This document shows, one piece after another, positions 27,087-34,286 of a stretch of 64,000 nucleotides of DNA; position 1 is the first letter of the stretch; each line of letters starts with the position of its first letter. A program made the translations under genes and the position numbers. This DNA comes from Flavobacterium sp. GTDB lineage: Bacteria > Bacteroidota > Bacteroidia > Flavobacteriales > Flavobacteriaceae. The notes below the pieces were generated by a model. The model saw only the letters and a program-made list of their open reading frames with translations. It searched no databases and was not told where the DNA came from. The stretch spans positions 1-64,000 of the forward strand of contig JACMOK010000069.1 in assembly GCA_014378065.1 (NCBI GenBank), read 5' to 3'.

Positions 27087-27113
27087 TTGCCAAAAATATC
27101 TTTGTTAAATTTG
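27087..27113 (+). promoter_or_regulatory. Putative promoter of the Nfu-type gene
   Basis: TTG (27087-27089) and TAAATTTG (27106-27113) spaced 16 bases, ending 18 bases before the ATG at 27132. The spacing is slightly short. Confidence 0.45.
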
Positions 27114-27131
27114 CAAAAAAATAAACCTATC

Positions 27132-28031
27132 ATGATTAACATCAGCGCAAAAGAAACTCAAAATCCAGCCATATTTAAGTTCGAGTTCCCCGATTTTATT
27201 ACTAAAAACAAAAGTTTCGAGTTTAAAAATATAGACGAAGCCAAAAGCTCCCCGTTAGCACAACAGTTATTTTACTTGCCTTTTGTAAAAACGGTGTACA
27301 TTTCAGCAAATTTTATCGCCATCGAACGTTACGATATTGTAGCATGGGAAGATGTCAAAGATGCCGTTGTAGAGCAAATTGAGAATTTTGTAAACAATGG
27401 CGGTGTTATTATTGCCGATGAGGAATTAAAATCGCAAAAACAACCCGTTACTGTGTATGGCGAAACCACGCCGAATCCAGCCACGCTCAAATTTGTAATC
27501 AACAAAATGGTTACAAAAACGGCTGTAGAATTCAAAAATATAGACGAAACCAAAGCCTCTCCGCTGGCTAAAGAATTGTTCCGTTTTCCTTATGTTAAAG
27601 AAATATTTATCGATGAGAATTATATTAGCGTCAGCAAATATGAAGCCTATGAATGGAATGACATCACGCTTGAACTTCGATCATTTATCAAACTCTTTAT
27701 CGAAAATGGCGGAATGGTTTTGGACGAAACCCAACTGACTGCCAATCCAAAAATCGAAAAACAGCAAATTGAAAATTTCGACCACCTCGACACCACCTCG
27801 CAGCAAATCATTAATATACTCGAAGAATATGTCAAACCGGCCGTAGCTGCCGATGGCGGAAACATTCTTTTCGATTCTTACGACCCTATCGAAAAACGCG
27901 TGAAAGTAGTTCTTCAAGGCGCCTGTAGCGGTTGTCCCTCGTCGACATTTACCTTAAAAAGCGGCATCGAAAACATGCTTAAAGACATGCTCAAAGACGA
28001 AAATATCACAGTAGAAGCCATAAACGCCTAG
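27132..28031 (+). CDS. Nfu-type iron-sulfur cluster scaffold protein with duplicated N-terminal domain
   Basis: 299 residues from ATG 27132 (the longer frame upstream overlaps the divergent adhesin gene). Two Nfu N-terminal domains are in tandem: residues about 8-95 (NPAIFKFEFPDF, EFKNIDEAKSSPLA) and about 112-200 (NPATLKFVINKM, EFKNIDETKASPLA). The C-terminal NifU domain carries CSGC with Cys265 and Cys268, which bind a 4Fe-4S cluster for transfer to target proteins. Cytoplasmic. The domain duplication is common in Bacteroidota. The dispersed repeat copy follows its stop. Confidence 0.92.
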   Translation: MINISAKETQNPAIFKFEFPDFITKNKSFEFKNIDEAKSSPLAQQLFYLPFVKTVYISANFIAIERYDIVAWEDVKDAVVEQIENFVNNGGVIIADEELKSQKQPVTVYGETTPNPATLKFVINKMVTKTAVEFKNIDETKASPLAKELFRFPYVKEIFIDENYISVSKYEAYEWNDITLELRSFIKLFIENGGMVLDETQLTANPKIEKQQIENFDHLDTTSQQIINILEEYVKPAVAADGGNILFDSYDPIEKRVKVVLQGACSGCPSSTFTLKSGIENMLKDMLKDENITVEAINA

Positions 28032-28080
28032 ACTTACGCCACATTAGAAAGTGTTTCCAATGGAGGGGATTTTTATCAGA

Positions 28081-28176
28081 AGCTATTTCCCGCTATCCGT
28101 TCCAATTCCCGATTTTAAAATCCCGTTTAAAAATTAACTTGCCCCAATCGGGAGATTTCCACTGCTATCAGGGCTA
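28081..28176 (+). repeat. Dispersed intergenic repeat, copy 2
   Basis: 96 bases: AGCTATTTCCCGCTATCCG, TTCCAATTCCCGATT, a variable centre, AATCGGGAGATTTCCACTGC and TATCAGGGCTA. TCCCGATT and AATCGGGA can form an 8-bp stem. Outer arms match copy 3 at 47076 almost base for base. It fills the gap between the Nfu gene and the DUF255 gene and ends 3 bases before the first ATG of the latter. Confidence 0.75.
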
Positions 28177-28188
28177 AAAATGCCAATT

Positions 28189-30207
28189 ATGAACGAACTA
28201 TCCAAAGAAACGAGTCCGTATCTGCTGCAACACGCCAGCAATCCCGTGCACTGGAAAGCTTGGAATACAGCATCGCTACAGCAAGCCCTATCCCAAAACA
28301 AACTGATGATCATCAGTATTGGTTATTCTGCTTGCCATTGGTGCCACGTCATGGAACACGAAAGTTTTGAAGACGAGGGCGCAGCGCAAACCATGAATGC
28401 TCATTTCGTATCGATCAAAATCGACCGAGAAGAACGTCCTGACATAGATGCAGTATATATGAAAGCTGTCCAAATCATGACAGGTCGGGGTGGCTGGCCG
28501 ATGAATGTCGTTGCGCTACCTGATGGCCGACCGGTTTGGGGCGGAACTTATTTTCCCAAAAACGACTGGATCAATACCTTGTCGCAGTTGCAGGCGCTTT
28601 ACGAATCCAATCCTGAAAAATTAATCGATTATGCAGAGAAATTACAGGCCGGAATCGAAAACCGCAACGAGATAACAACCGAACAAACGGAAACGGAAAT
28701 CTCGCAAGACCTGTTAATTCCATTAGTCGAAAAATGGAAGAAAAGCTTCGATTGGGAATTTGGCGGGATGGCGAGGGCTCCCAAATTTATGATGCCCAAC
28801 AATTACCAATTCTTACTTCGGTACGGGCAACAACAGCAGGATTTTAAACTATTAGAGTTTGTTGATCTGACCTTGACTAAAATGGCTTACGGTGGCCTTT
28901 TTGACACCGTTGACGGCGGATTTTCGCGCTATTCGGTCGATATGAAATGGCATGTTCCTCATTTTGAAAAAATGTTGTACGACAACGGGCAACTAGTTTC
29001 GCTTTATTCTGTGGCGTACAAAAGAACTCAAAATCCGCTCTATAAAGAAGTCATTGAAAAAACCTTAGCCTTTGTTTCGAAAGAATGGCTCACAGCAGAA
29101 GGCGCTTTTTTTAGTGCGCTCGATGCCGACAGTTTAAATGAAGAGAACCATTTGGAAGAAGGCGCGTTTTATGTTTGGACCAAAACAGCACTACAACAAT
29201 TGCTCGGCAACGATTTTGAATGGTTCAGCATCGTTTTCAATATTAATCCTTTTGGTCATTGGGAAGAAGACCATTATGTTCTGATTCAAAACCAATCGCT
29301 GGAGACAATAGCTGCCGAAAACAACATCGAAATTTCGACTTTGTTAGCCAAAAAGAAAAGTTGGGAAAAAATATTGTACGAAGCCAGAGAAAAACGCAGC
29401 AAACCACGACTTGACAACAAATGCCTGACTTCGTGGAATGCCTTAATGCTCAAAGGTTATGTAGATGCTTACAAAGCCCTGCAAGACGACGCCTATTTAG
29501 TAACAGCTTTACGAAATGCCGATTTTATCATCACCCGGCAATGGGCTGCGGAAGGCCATTTGTGGCACAGCTATAAAGATAATAATAGCACTATTAATGG
29601 TTTTCTGGAAGATTATGCCTTGGTGATTGCCGCCTTTTTGTCGTTATATGAAGTTACGTTTGATCAAAAATGGCTCGGTTACGCACAACAATTAACCGAT
29701 TACGCACTCGACCATTTCTATGATCCGAACGATGCGTTTTTTACTTTTACTTCTGACCTGGATGCCGCACTAATTTCACGTCATTTTGAAATCGAGGATA
29801 ATGTTATTCCCGCTTCCAATTCTGTAATGGCGAAAAATTTGTTCCAACTTGGCCTTTATTTCAACAATACCCACTATGAAAATATTTGTAAAAAAATGAT
29901 ATCCCAAATCGTGCTTGGTATCGACTACCCGTCAGCATTTTCGAACTGGCTCGATGTTTTTTTAAATTTTTCAGATCAAAATAAAGAATTAGTAATTTGT
30001 GGAACGGACGCTTTGTTTTGGAACGCAAAAATCAACAGCCGTTACTTTCCAAATGTTGTGATGGCTGGCGCAAATCGACCGTCGGCTCTTCCTATTTTGG
30101 AACATCGTTTTGTGGAGGGAAAGACATTATACTACGTTTGTCAAAACAGAACCTGTTTGGCACCGGAAACCAATTTTGAACAAGTTATTAAAGTTTTAAA
30201 TAGCTAA
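28189..30207 (+). CDS. DUF255 thioredoxin-like domain protein (YyaL/SPATA20 family)
   Basis: 672 residues from ATG 28189 (MNELSKETSPYLLQHASNPV, the usual family start); an in-frame ATG at 28180 adds three residues. The N-terminal thioredoxin-like domain has the redox-type motif CHWC (Cys49, Cys52) followed by HVMEHESF and KIDREERPDID. The rest is an alpha/alpha-barrel, similar to N-acylglucosamine 2-epimerase or cellobiose epimerase folds, with KVNGFLEDYAL-like and DNVIPASNSVMAKNLF stretches. The biochemical role is unknown. No signal peptide. The dispersed repeat lies immediately upstream and may have replaced or moved the promoter. Confidence 0.93.
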   Translation: MNELSKETSPYLLQHASNPVHWKAWNTASLQQALSQNKLMIISIGYSACHWCHVMEHESFEDEGAAQTMNAHFVSIKIDREERPDIDAVYMKAVQIMTGRGGWPMNVVALPDGRPVWGGTYFPKNDWINTLSQLQALYESNPEKLIDYAEKLQAGIENRNEITTEQTETEISQDLLIPLVEKWKKSFDWEFGGMARAPKFMMPNNYQFLLRYGQQQQDFKLLEFVDLTLTKMAYGGLFDTVDGGFSRYSVDMKWHVPHFEKMLYDNGQLVSLYSVAYKRTQNPLYKEVIEKTLAFVSKEWLTAEGAFFSALDADSLNEENHLEEGAFYVWTKTALQQLLGNDFEWFSIVFNINPFGHWEEDHYVLIQNQSLETIAAENNIEISTLLAKKKSWEKILYEAREKRSKPRLDNKCLTSWNALMLKGYVDAYKALQDDAYLVTALRNADFIITRQWAAEGHLWHSYKDNNSTINGFLEDYALVIAAFLSLYEVTFDQKWLGYAQQLTDYALDHFYDPNDAFFTFTSDLDAALISRHFEIEDNVIPASNSVMAKNLFQLGLYFNNTHYENICKKMISQIVLGIDYPSAFSNWLDVFLNFSDQNKELVICGTDALFWNAKINSRYFPNVVMAGANRPSALPILEHRFVEGKTLYYVCQNRTCLAPETNFEQVIKVLNS

Positions 30208-30231
30208 AGATAAAGCGATTGCTTTTTTTGC

Positions 30232-30239
30232 TAATTTTG
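30232..30239 (+). promoter_or_regulatory. Putative -7 box of the amphipathic-helix gene
   Basis: TAATTTTG, 26 bases before the ATG at 30266. No properly spaced TTG. Confidence 0.4.
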
Positions 30240-30265
30240 AAAGATAACCAATCAATATAAACATT

Positions 30266-30676
30266 ATGGGATTAGGAACATTTTTTAAGAATTTATTCGG
30301 TTCGGCAAAACAATCTGCCGAAAGTTTTGCTGATAAAACTGAAGGTTTTGTAGAAAACTCATATGCTAAAGCAAAAGAGAATGCTGCGCCAATGATCGAA
30401 AAAGCGAACGTGTATGCAGATGTTGCCAAAGAAAAGGCTGGTGAATATTTCGAAAAAGCGGGAGAAACCGTTGGAGATGTGGTCGAAACTGTTAAAGACA
30501 AAGCAGCACCCATCGTAGCAAAAACCGCAGCGTTTGCAGAAGATGCCAAAGAAAAAATTACGGAAACGATTGACAACGCCAAAGAAAGAGTAAATTCATT
30601 TACAGACGATGGTGCTGCGGAAATCAAACAAACTACTGCCGAAACAAGCAACAGAATAGAAGAAGATGCAGATTAA
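30266..30676 (+). CDS. YtxH-like or LEA-like amphipathic-helix protein
   Basis: 136 residues. After a short hydrophobic start (MGLGTFFKNLFGS) the protein consists of about eight 11-residue-like amphipathic helix segments rich in Ala, Lys and Glu (FADKTEGFVENSYAKAKENA, VADVAKEKAGEYFEKAGET, ETVKDKAAPIVAKTAAFAED). This resembles YtxH and group-3 LEA/apolipoprotein-like proteins, which are often linked to stress or membrane surfaces; low complexity makes homology weak. No signal peptide is obvious. It is followed by a hairpin terminator in front of the MscS gene. Confidence 0.7.
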   Translation: MGLGTFFKNLFGSAKQSAESFADKTEGFVENSYAKAKENAAPMIEKANVYADVAKEKAGEYFEKAGETVGDVVETVKDKAAPIVAKTAAFAEDAKEKITETIDNAKERVNSFTDDGAAEIKQTTAETSNRIEEDAD

Positions 30677-30691
30677 GTTTTAAAAAAAGTA

Positions 30692-30699
30692 TATTTTTG
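30692..30699 (+). promoter_or_regulatory. Putative -7 box upstream of the MscS gene
   Basis: TATTTTTG, 51 bases before ATG 30750. The terminator hairpin lies between it and the gene. Confidence 0.3.
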
Positions 30700-30710
30700 T
30701 ACTGAATGAC

Positions 30711-30739
30711 AACCTTCTCCTCATGAGAAGGTTTTTTAT
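30711..30739 (+). terminator. Hairpin with T tract between the amphipathic-helix gene and mscS
   Basis: AACCTTCTC and GAGAAGGTT form a perfect 9-bp stem with a 5-base loop, followed by TTTTTATT. It should end the upstream transcript. If the box at 30692 is used, it is in the mscS leader and could attenuate. Confidence 0.75.
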
Positions 30740-30749
30740 TGATAAGAAA

Positions 30750-31580
30750 ATGAAATTAGCAGCAGAAATTGGTTTTGTCGAGCAGTACACTACTTCCTTT
30801 ATTAAAGTTTTGGTTGATTATTCTCCTAAATTGGTAGCAGCCGTTCTATTATTGTTTGTGGGAATTTGGGTCATTCGGGTTATCAATAAGATTACCCGAA
30901 AAATCATGGTTCAGCGCGAAATAGAACCCACGTTAATCAAATTTCTTTCAGACATTATTTTTTGGGGATTGCGGATCGTGCTTTTTATTGCAGTGATTTC
31001 AAAATTGGGCATTGAATCTACTTCTTTCGTCGCCATTCTCGGTGCAGCCGGATTGGCGGTAGGTTTGTCATTGCAGGGTTCGCTTTCTAACTTTGCTGGC
31101 GGGATGTTGATTATACTTTTCAAACCTTTTAAATTGGGAGATGCCATTGAGGCGCAAGGCGCTTCTGGTACCGTCATCGACATTCAGATTTTCGTTACCC
31201 AATTGCTTACCGGCAACAACCAAGTGATTTTTGTTCCCAATGGCGCCTTGTCGAACGGCACCATTATCAACTATTCTAAAGAAGAAAATAGGAGAACGGA
31301 TCTTACTTTAGGTATTTCGTATGAAACCAATATCAAAACAGCAAAAGACATTATTACAAAAATTATGTTGGAGCATCCAAAAGTTTTAAAACTGCCTGAA
31401 GCCAGCGTTTCGGTAAAAGAATTAACCGATTCTGGAATAAAATTAGCCATTCGAGCTTGGACAAAAAATGACGATTTTGGCGATGTTACCTCGGCTATTT
31501 TAGAAAATTGTAAAATGGCATTTGACGAGGCAGGCATCTTTTTCCAACCTTTTGTTAAAGAAAATTCGAAGGGCTCGTAA
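30750..31580 (+). CDS. Mechanosensitive ion channel family protein (MscS type)
   Basis: 276 residues from ATG 30750 (the in-frame ATG at 30723 lies in the loop of the terminator hairpin). Small MscS channel that releases solutes on membrane tension. Three membrane segments (about 15-45, 55-82, 88-115), the last being the pore helix GAAGLAVGLSLQGSLSNFAGGMLIILFKPFK, given here as the motif AGLAVGLSLQGSLSNFAGG. The beta domain (FKLGDAIEAQGASGTVIDIQIFVT) and C-terminal domain follow. All parts are present. Confidence 0.94.
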   Translation: MKLAAEIGFVEQYTTSFIKVLVDYSPKLVAAVLLLFVGIWVIRVINKITRKIMVQREIEPTLIKFLSDIIFWGLRIVLFIAVISKLGIESTSFVAILGAAGLAVGLSLQGSLSNFAGGMLIILFKPFKLGDAIEAQGASGTVIDIQIFVTQLLTGNNQVIFVPNGALSNGTIINYSKEENRRTDLTLGISYETNIKTAKDIITKIMLEHPKVLKLPEASVSVKELTDSGIKLAIRAWTKNDDFGDVTSAILENCKMAFDEAGIFFQPFVKENSKGS

Positions 31581-31590
31581 ACCAATGCTA

Positions 31591-31598
31591 TATTTTTG
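31591..31598 (+). promoter_or_regulatory. Putative -7 box of the unknown secreted protein gene
   Basis: TATTTTTG, 31 bases before the ATG at 31629, just past the mscS stop. Confidence 0.4.
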
Positions 31599-31628
31599 TA
31601 GTTTTAAAATCAATAAAAAAACAACACG

Positions 31629-32312
31629 ATGAAAAAACATTTTCTTTGGATTTTTTCCATATTCACGATGTCTTCTGTCGCTCAAGTCAATTTAAAATAC
31701 GAAGTGCTCGATCCTAACAGAGCGGGGAAAATTTTCAGAAATCCTTTGAGCGAGAAATCTAAACCCAAAGGTTCTCCCTATTTACAGCAGATGTTCGCGG
31801 GGGCCAAAGTCGAGAATGTCAGTCAAAAAACATTCATGCGCTACAATGTTTATAATGATGAGTTTGAATTTATGACGGCAAAAAATGACACCTTGATTTT
31901 AGATAAAATTGAAGATTTCAGCCCGATTATTTTTGCAGGAACCAATAAAAAGTATAAGTTAGTGGCTTACACCAACAGCACCGGAAAGTTATTCAATGGT
32001 TATTTAATTGACTGCTACGAAAAGAGTGGATTTGCTTTATTGAAAAAAGAAAACATCACTTATTATGAAGAACGAATCGCAAAAACGTCGCTCGAAGTTA
32101 ATTTACCTTCAAAATATGTCAAATCCGAGGATACTTTTTTTCTAAAAAATCAAGAACACGGAATTTCCGAATTTCCCGCAACTAAAAAACAATTGCTGAA
32201 ATTATTTCCGGAAAAAAAGCAAGTCATTGAAGCTTTCTTAAAAGAATACAAAATTTCCTTTAGCGAAGATAGTGATCGGATCAGAATTGTAGATTTACTG
32301 GCTACCTTGTAA
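31629..32312 (+). CDS. Uncharacterised secreted protein
   Basis: 227 residues with a signal peptide (MKKHFLWIFSIFTMSSVAQ, cleavage after VAQ). The mature part, beginning NLKYEVLDPNRAGKIFRNPL, has no motif I recognise; it is predicted mixed alpha/beta with one central cysteine in GYLIDCYEKSG and the motif FMTAKNDTLILDKIEDFSPIIFAG. The pattern resembles short periplasmic proteins common in Flavobacteriaceae. It has its own -7 box and converges with tsaB, with a 1-base gap between the stops. Function unknown. Confidence 0.7.
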   Translation: MKKHFLWIFSIFTMSSVAQVNLKYEVLDPNRAGKIFRNPLSEKSKPKGSPYLQQMFAGAKVENVSQKTFMRYNVYNDEFEFMTAKNDTLILDKIEDFSPIIFAGTNKKYKLVAYTNSTGKLFNGYLIDCYEKSGFALLKKENITYYEERIAKTSLEVNLPSKYVKSEDTFFLKNQEHGISEFPATKKQLLKLFPEKKQVIEAFLKEYKISFSEDSDRIRIVDLLATL

Positions 32313-32313
32313 T

Positions 32314-32982
32314 TTAGTTTTTTGATGCTGTCATCACAAAATCTTTCAAATAACAGGGCTCAAAATAAGCAACATTCACAAAATTATTTTTTTCGTATTG
32401 TTCATTACTTAAAAATCCCATTTCATTGGCAGAAGGATAAATTAAATCGTCTCTAAAAATAAAATTTGGTTTCGTCAAAACTCCTTTGCATTTTGCAGAA
32501 CAATCACCAATAAAATAAATCGCCTCGTCATACCCAATAAAAGAATTTTCACTGATGATTTCCGCTTTCACCTCGCGGACTTTTTGATGCGTTGCATTAA
32601 AAACGGCACTGTAAACCTCCATCCGTCTTGCATCAATCATCGGAATGATTAGCCCCTCGGGTATGGTAATTTTGGCAGCCAAAACAGCCAATGTATCCAC
32701 TGCAATTAATGGAATGTCCAATGCAAAACACAATCCTTTTGCCGCCGAGAGGCCAATGCGCAAACCAGTATAAGAACCCGGACCTTGACTTACCGCGATA
32801 GCGGCGATATCTTTAAGTGACAGTTGCAATGATGCCAATGTGGCCTCGATAAAAACATGCAGTCTTTCGGCGTGAGAATAGCCTTCCTCAGACATTTCAT
32901 TGCAACACAAAGTAATTCCATTTTTGGCTACAGACACCGAACAATTCTTGGTTGCCGTTTCAATGTTTAGAATATAAGCCAT
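32314..32982 (-). CDS. tsaB: tRNA threonylcarbamoyladenosine biosynthesis protein TsaB
   Basis: 222 residues, cytoplasmic. TsaB is the non-catalytic ASKHA-fold partner of TsaD needed to make t6A37 in ANN-decoding tRNAs. The family signature is intact: ILNIETATKNCSVSVAKNG, the central AVSQGPGSYTGLRIGLSAAKGL and IPMIDARRMEVYSAVF. It starts at the base where the HlyD gene ends (1-base overlap), so it is the last gene of the exporter operon, a genomic partnership with no known functional meaning. Confidence 0.95.
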   Translation of the reverse strand: MAYILNIETATKNCSVSVAKNGITLCCNEMSEEGYSHAERLHVFIEATLASLQLSLKDIAAIAVSQGPGSYTGLRIGLSAAKGLCFALDIPLIAVDTLAVLAAKITIPEGLIIPMIDARRMEVYSAVFNATHQKVREVKAEIISENSFIGYDEAIYFIGDCSAKCKGVLTKPNFIFRDDLIYPSANEMGFLSNEQYEKNNFVNVAYFEPCYLKDFVMTASKN

Positions 32983-34283
32983 TATTTTGAAGGAGCGTTG
33001 GTTTTGTTATTTGCGACAGTAACCCGGTCACCCGAATTTAAATCTTTGGTCACTGTGGTGTAAGGCCCAACGATCACGACATCTCCTTTTTTTAGTCCGC
33101 TTGTGACTTCAATATTCGTGTCATCTTGAATACCGGTTTTGATAATCCGGATTTTGCATTTTTCGCCCACTTTTACAAAAACACATTCGAACTTTTTATC
33201 ACTTTTGGGCTTCACTTTGTTTTCTTGTGACGCGGCATCATCCACCACTATTTTTTTCGATGGTGTCGTATCCGATTTTACGACCACCGAACTAATCGGG
33301 ATGGCTAATATTTTTTCCTTTCGCTTTGTGATGATGTCAACAGTTGCCGTCATTCCCGGCCGGAATGGAGAATAACTTGCCGGTTTCCCTTGAGATAAAT
33401 CTGCATAGGACGCTTTCAATATTCTGACTTTTACTTTAAAATTAGTTACCTGATCTGCCGTTTGAGTAGTGCTGGCGGAATTTGAAATGCTGGTCACCAA
33501 TCCTTTAAATTGCTTTTTTAAATAAGCATCTACCTCAACGTTGGCCGAATCTCCAACGTTGATTTTGACAATATCATTTTCATTTACATCGACTTCCACT
33601 TCCATATTATTCAGATTGGCCACCCTCAAAATTTCGGTTCCTGTCATTTGTTGTGTTCCTAAAACCCGCTCTCCCAATTCCACGTTAAGCATTGAAATTG
33701 TTCCGTCTGCGGGTGCGTAAATCGTTGTTCTGCCCAAATTGTCCTTGGCCTCGTTGACCGTTGCCGAAGCACTCTGTACATTGTAATATGCCGATTGTTT
33801 TGAGGCTTTAGACCCTTCAAACACTGCAATTGCTTTGTCCCATTCCGATTTGGAAATGATGCCTTTTTCAAATAATGTTTTGTTGCGATCATAGCTGGCT
33901 TTGGCCTCCTTAAAAGTGGCATCAGCTTGACCGAGTCCGGCCTTGGTTTGCGACAATCCGGCAATGGTTCTGTTGTATCCCGAGGTATATAAGTCGGGGT
34001 TTATTTTAACGAGCAGCTCACCTTTTTTTACCACCTGCCCTTCTTTTACGGGTAATGATATAATTTCGCCCGACACTTCCGAAGAAATTTTTACTTCTAT
34101 TTCAGGCTGGATTTTTCCAGTAGCCGATACAGTTTCGACTATCGTCATTTCATCTACTTTAGCAATTTCCACTTCAGTTCCCTTTTCTTTATTGCCGATA
34201 ATGCCTGTTTTAGAAAGCACAATTAAAACAATAATTAAAAGTACGGCACCACCGATTAAGTAATACATTGCTTTTTTTGACAT
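32982..34283 (-). CDS. Efflux periplasmic adaptor subunit (HlyD/MacA family), adaptor 2
   Basis: 433 residues. An N-terminal membrane anchor (about 5-25), a lipoyl/barrel-sandwich half (VSGEIISLPVKEGQVVKKGELLVKI), a long alpha hairpin (KTLFEKGIISKSEWDKAIAVFE), the second lipoyl half (TIYAPADGTISMLNVELGERV) and beta-barrel/membrane-proximal domains. The late region contains an unusually long Lys-rich stretch (residues about 350-385, SKKIVVDDAASQENKVKPKSDKKFE). Such adaptors link inner-membrane permeases to TolC. It follows tolC in this operon and is a paralogue of the adaptor at 35817. Confidence 0.92.
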   Translation of the reverse strand: MSKKAMYYLIGGAVLLIIVLIVLSKTGIIGNKEKGTEVEIAKVDEMTIVETVSATGKIQPEIEVKISSEVSGEIISLPVKEGQVVKKGELLVKINPDLYTSGYNRTIAGLSQTKAGLGQADATFKEAKASYDRNKTLFEKGIISKSEWDKAIAVFEGSKASKQSAYYNVQSASATVNEAKDNLGRTTIYAPADGTISMLNVELGERVLGTQQMTGTEILRVANLNNMEVEVDVNENDIVKINVGDSANVEVDAYLKKQFKGLVTSISNSASTTQTADQVTNFKVKVRILKASYADLSQGKPASYSPFRPGMTATVDIITKRKEKILAIPISSVVVKSDTTPSKKIVVDDAASQENKVKPKSDKKFECVFVKVGEKCKIRIIKTGIQDDTNIEVTSGLKKGDVVIVGPYTTVTKDLNSGDRVTVANNKTNAPSK

Positions 34284-34286
34284 GAC

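Noticed and set aside
26871-27131. Upstream extension of the Nfu-type frame
   Set aside because: It overlaps the divergent adhesin signal-peptide region and the promoter boxes; homology starts at ATG 27132.
27041-27142. Upstream extension of the adhesin frame
   Set aside because: It lacks a signal peptide and overlaps the divergent promoter region; ATG 27040 starts a perfect signal peptide.
30196-30651. 151-residue antisense frame over the amphipathic-helix gene
   Set aside because: Ser/Ala-rich low complexity mirrors the repetitive sense gene; not an independent gene.
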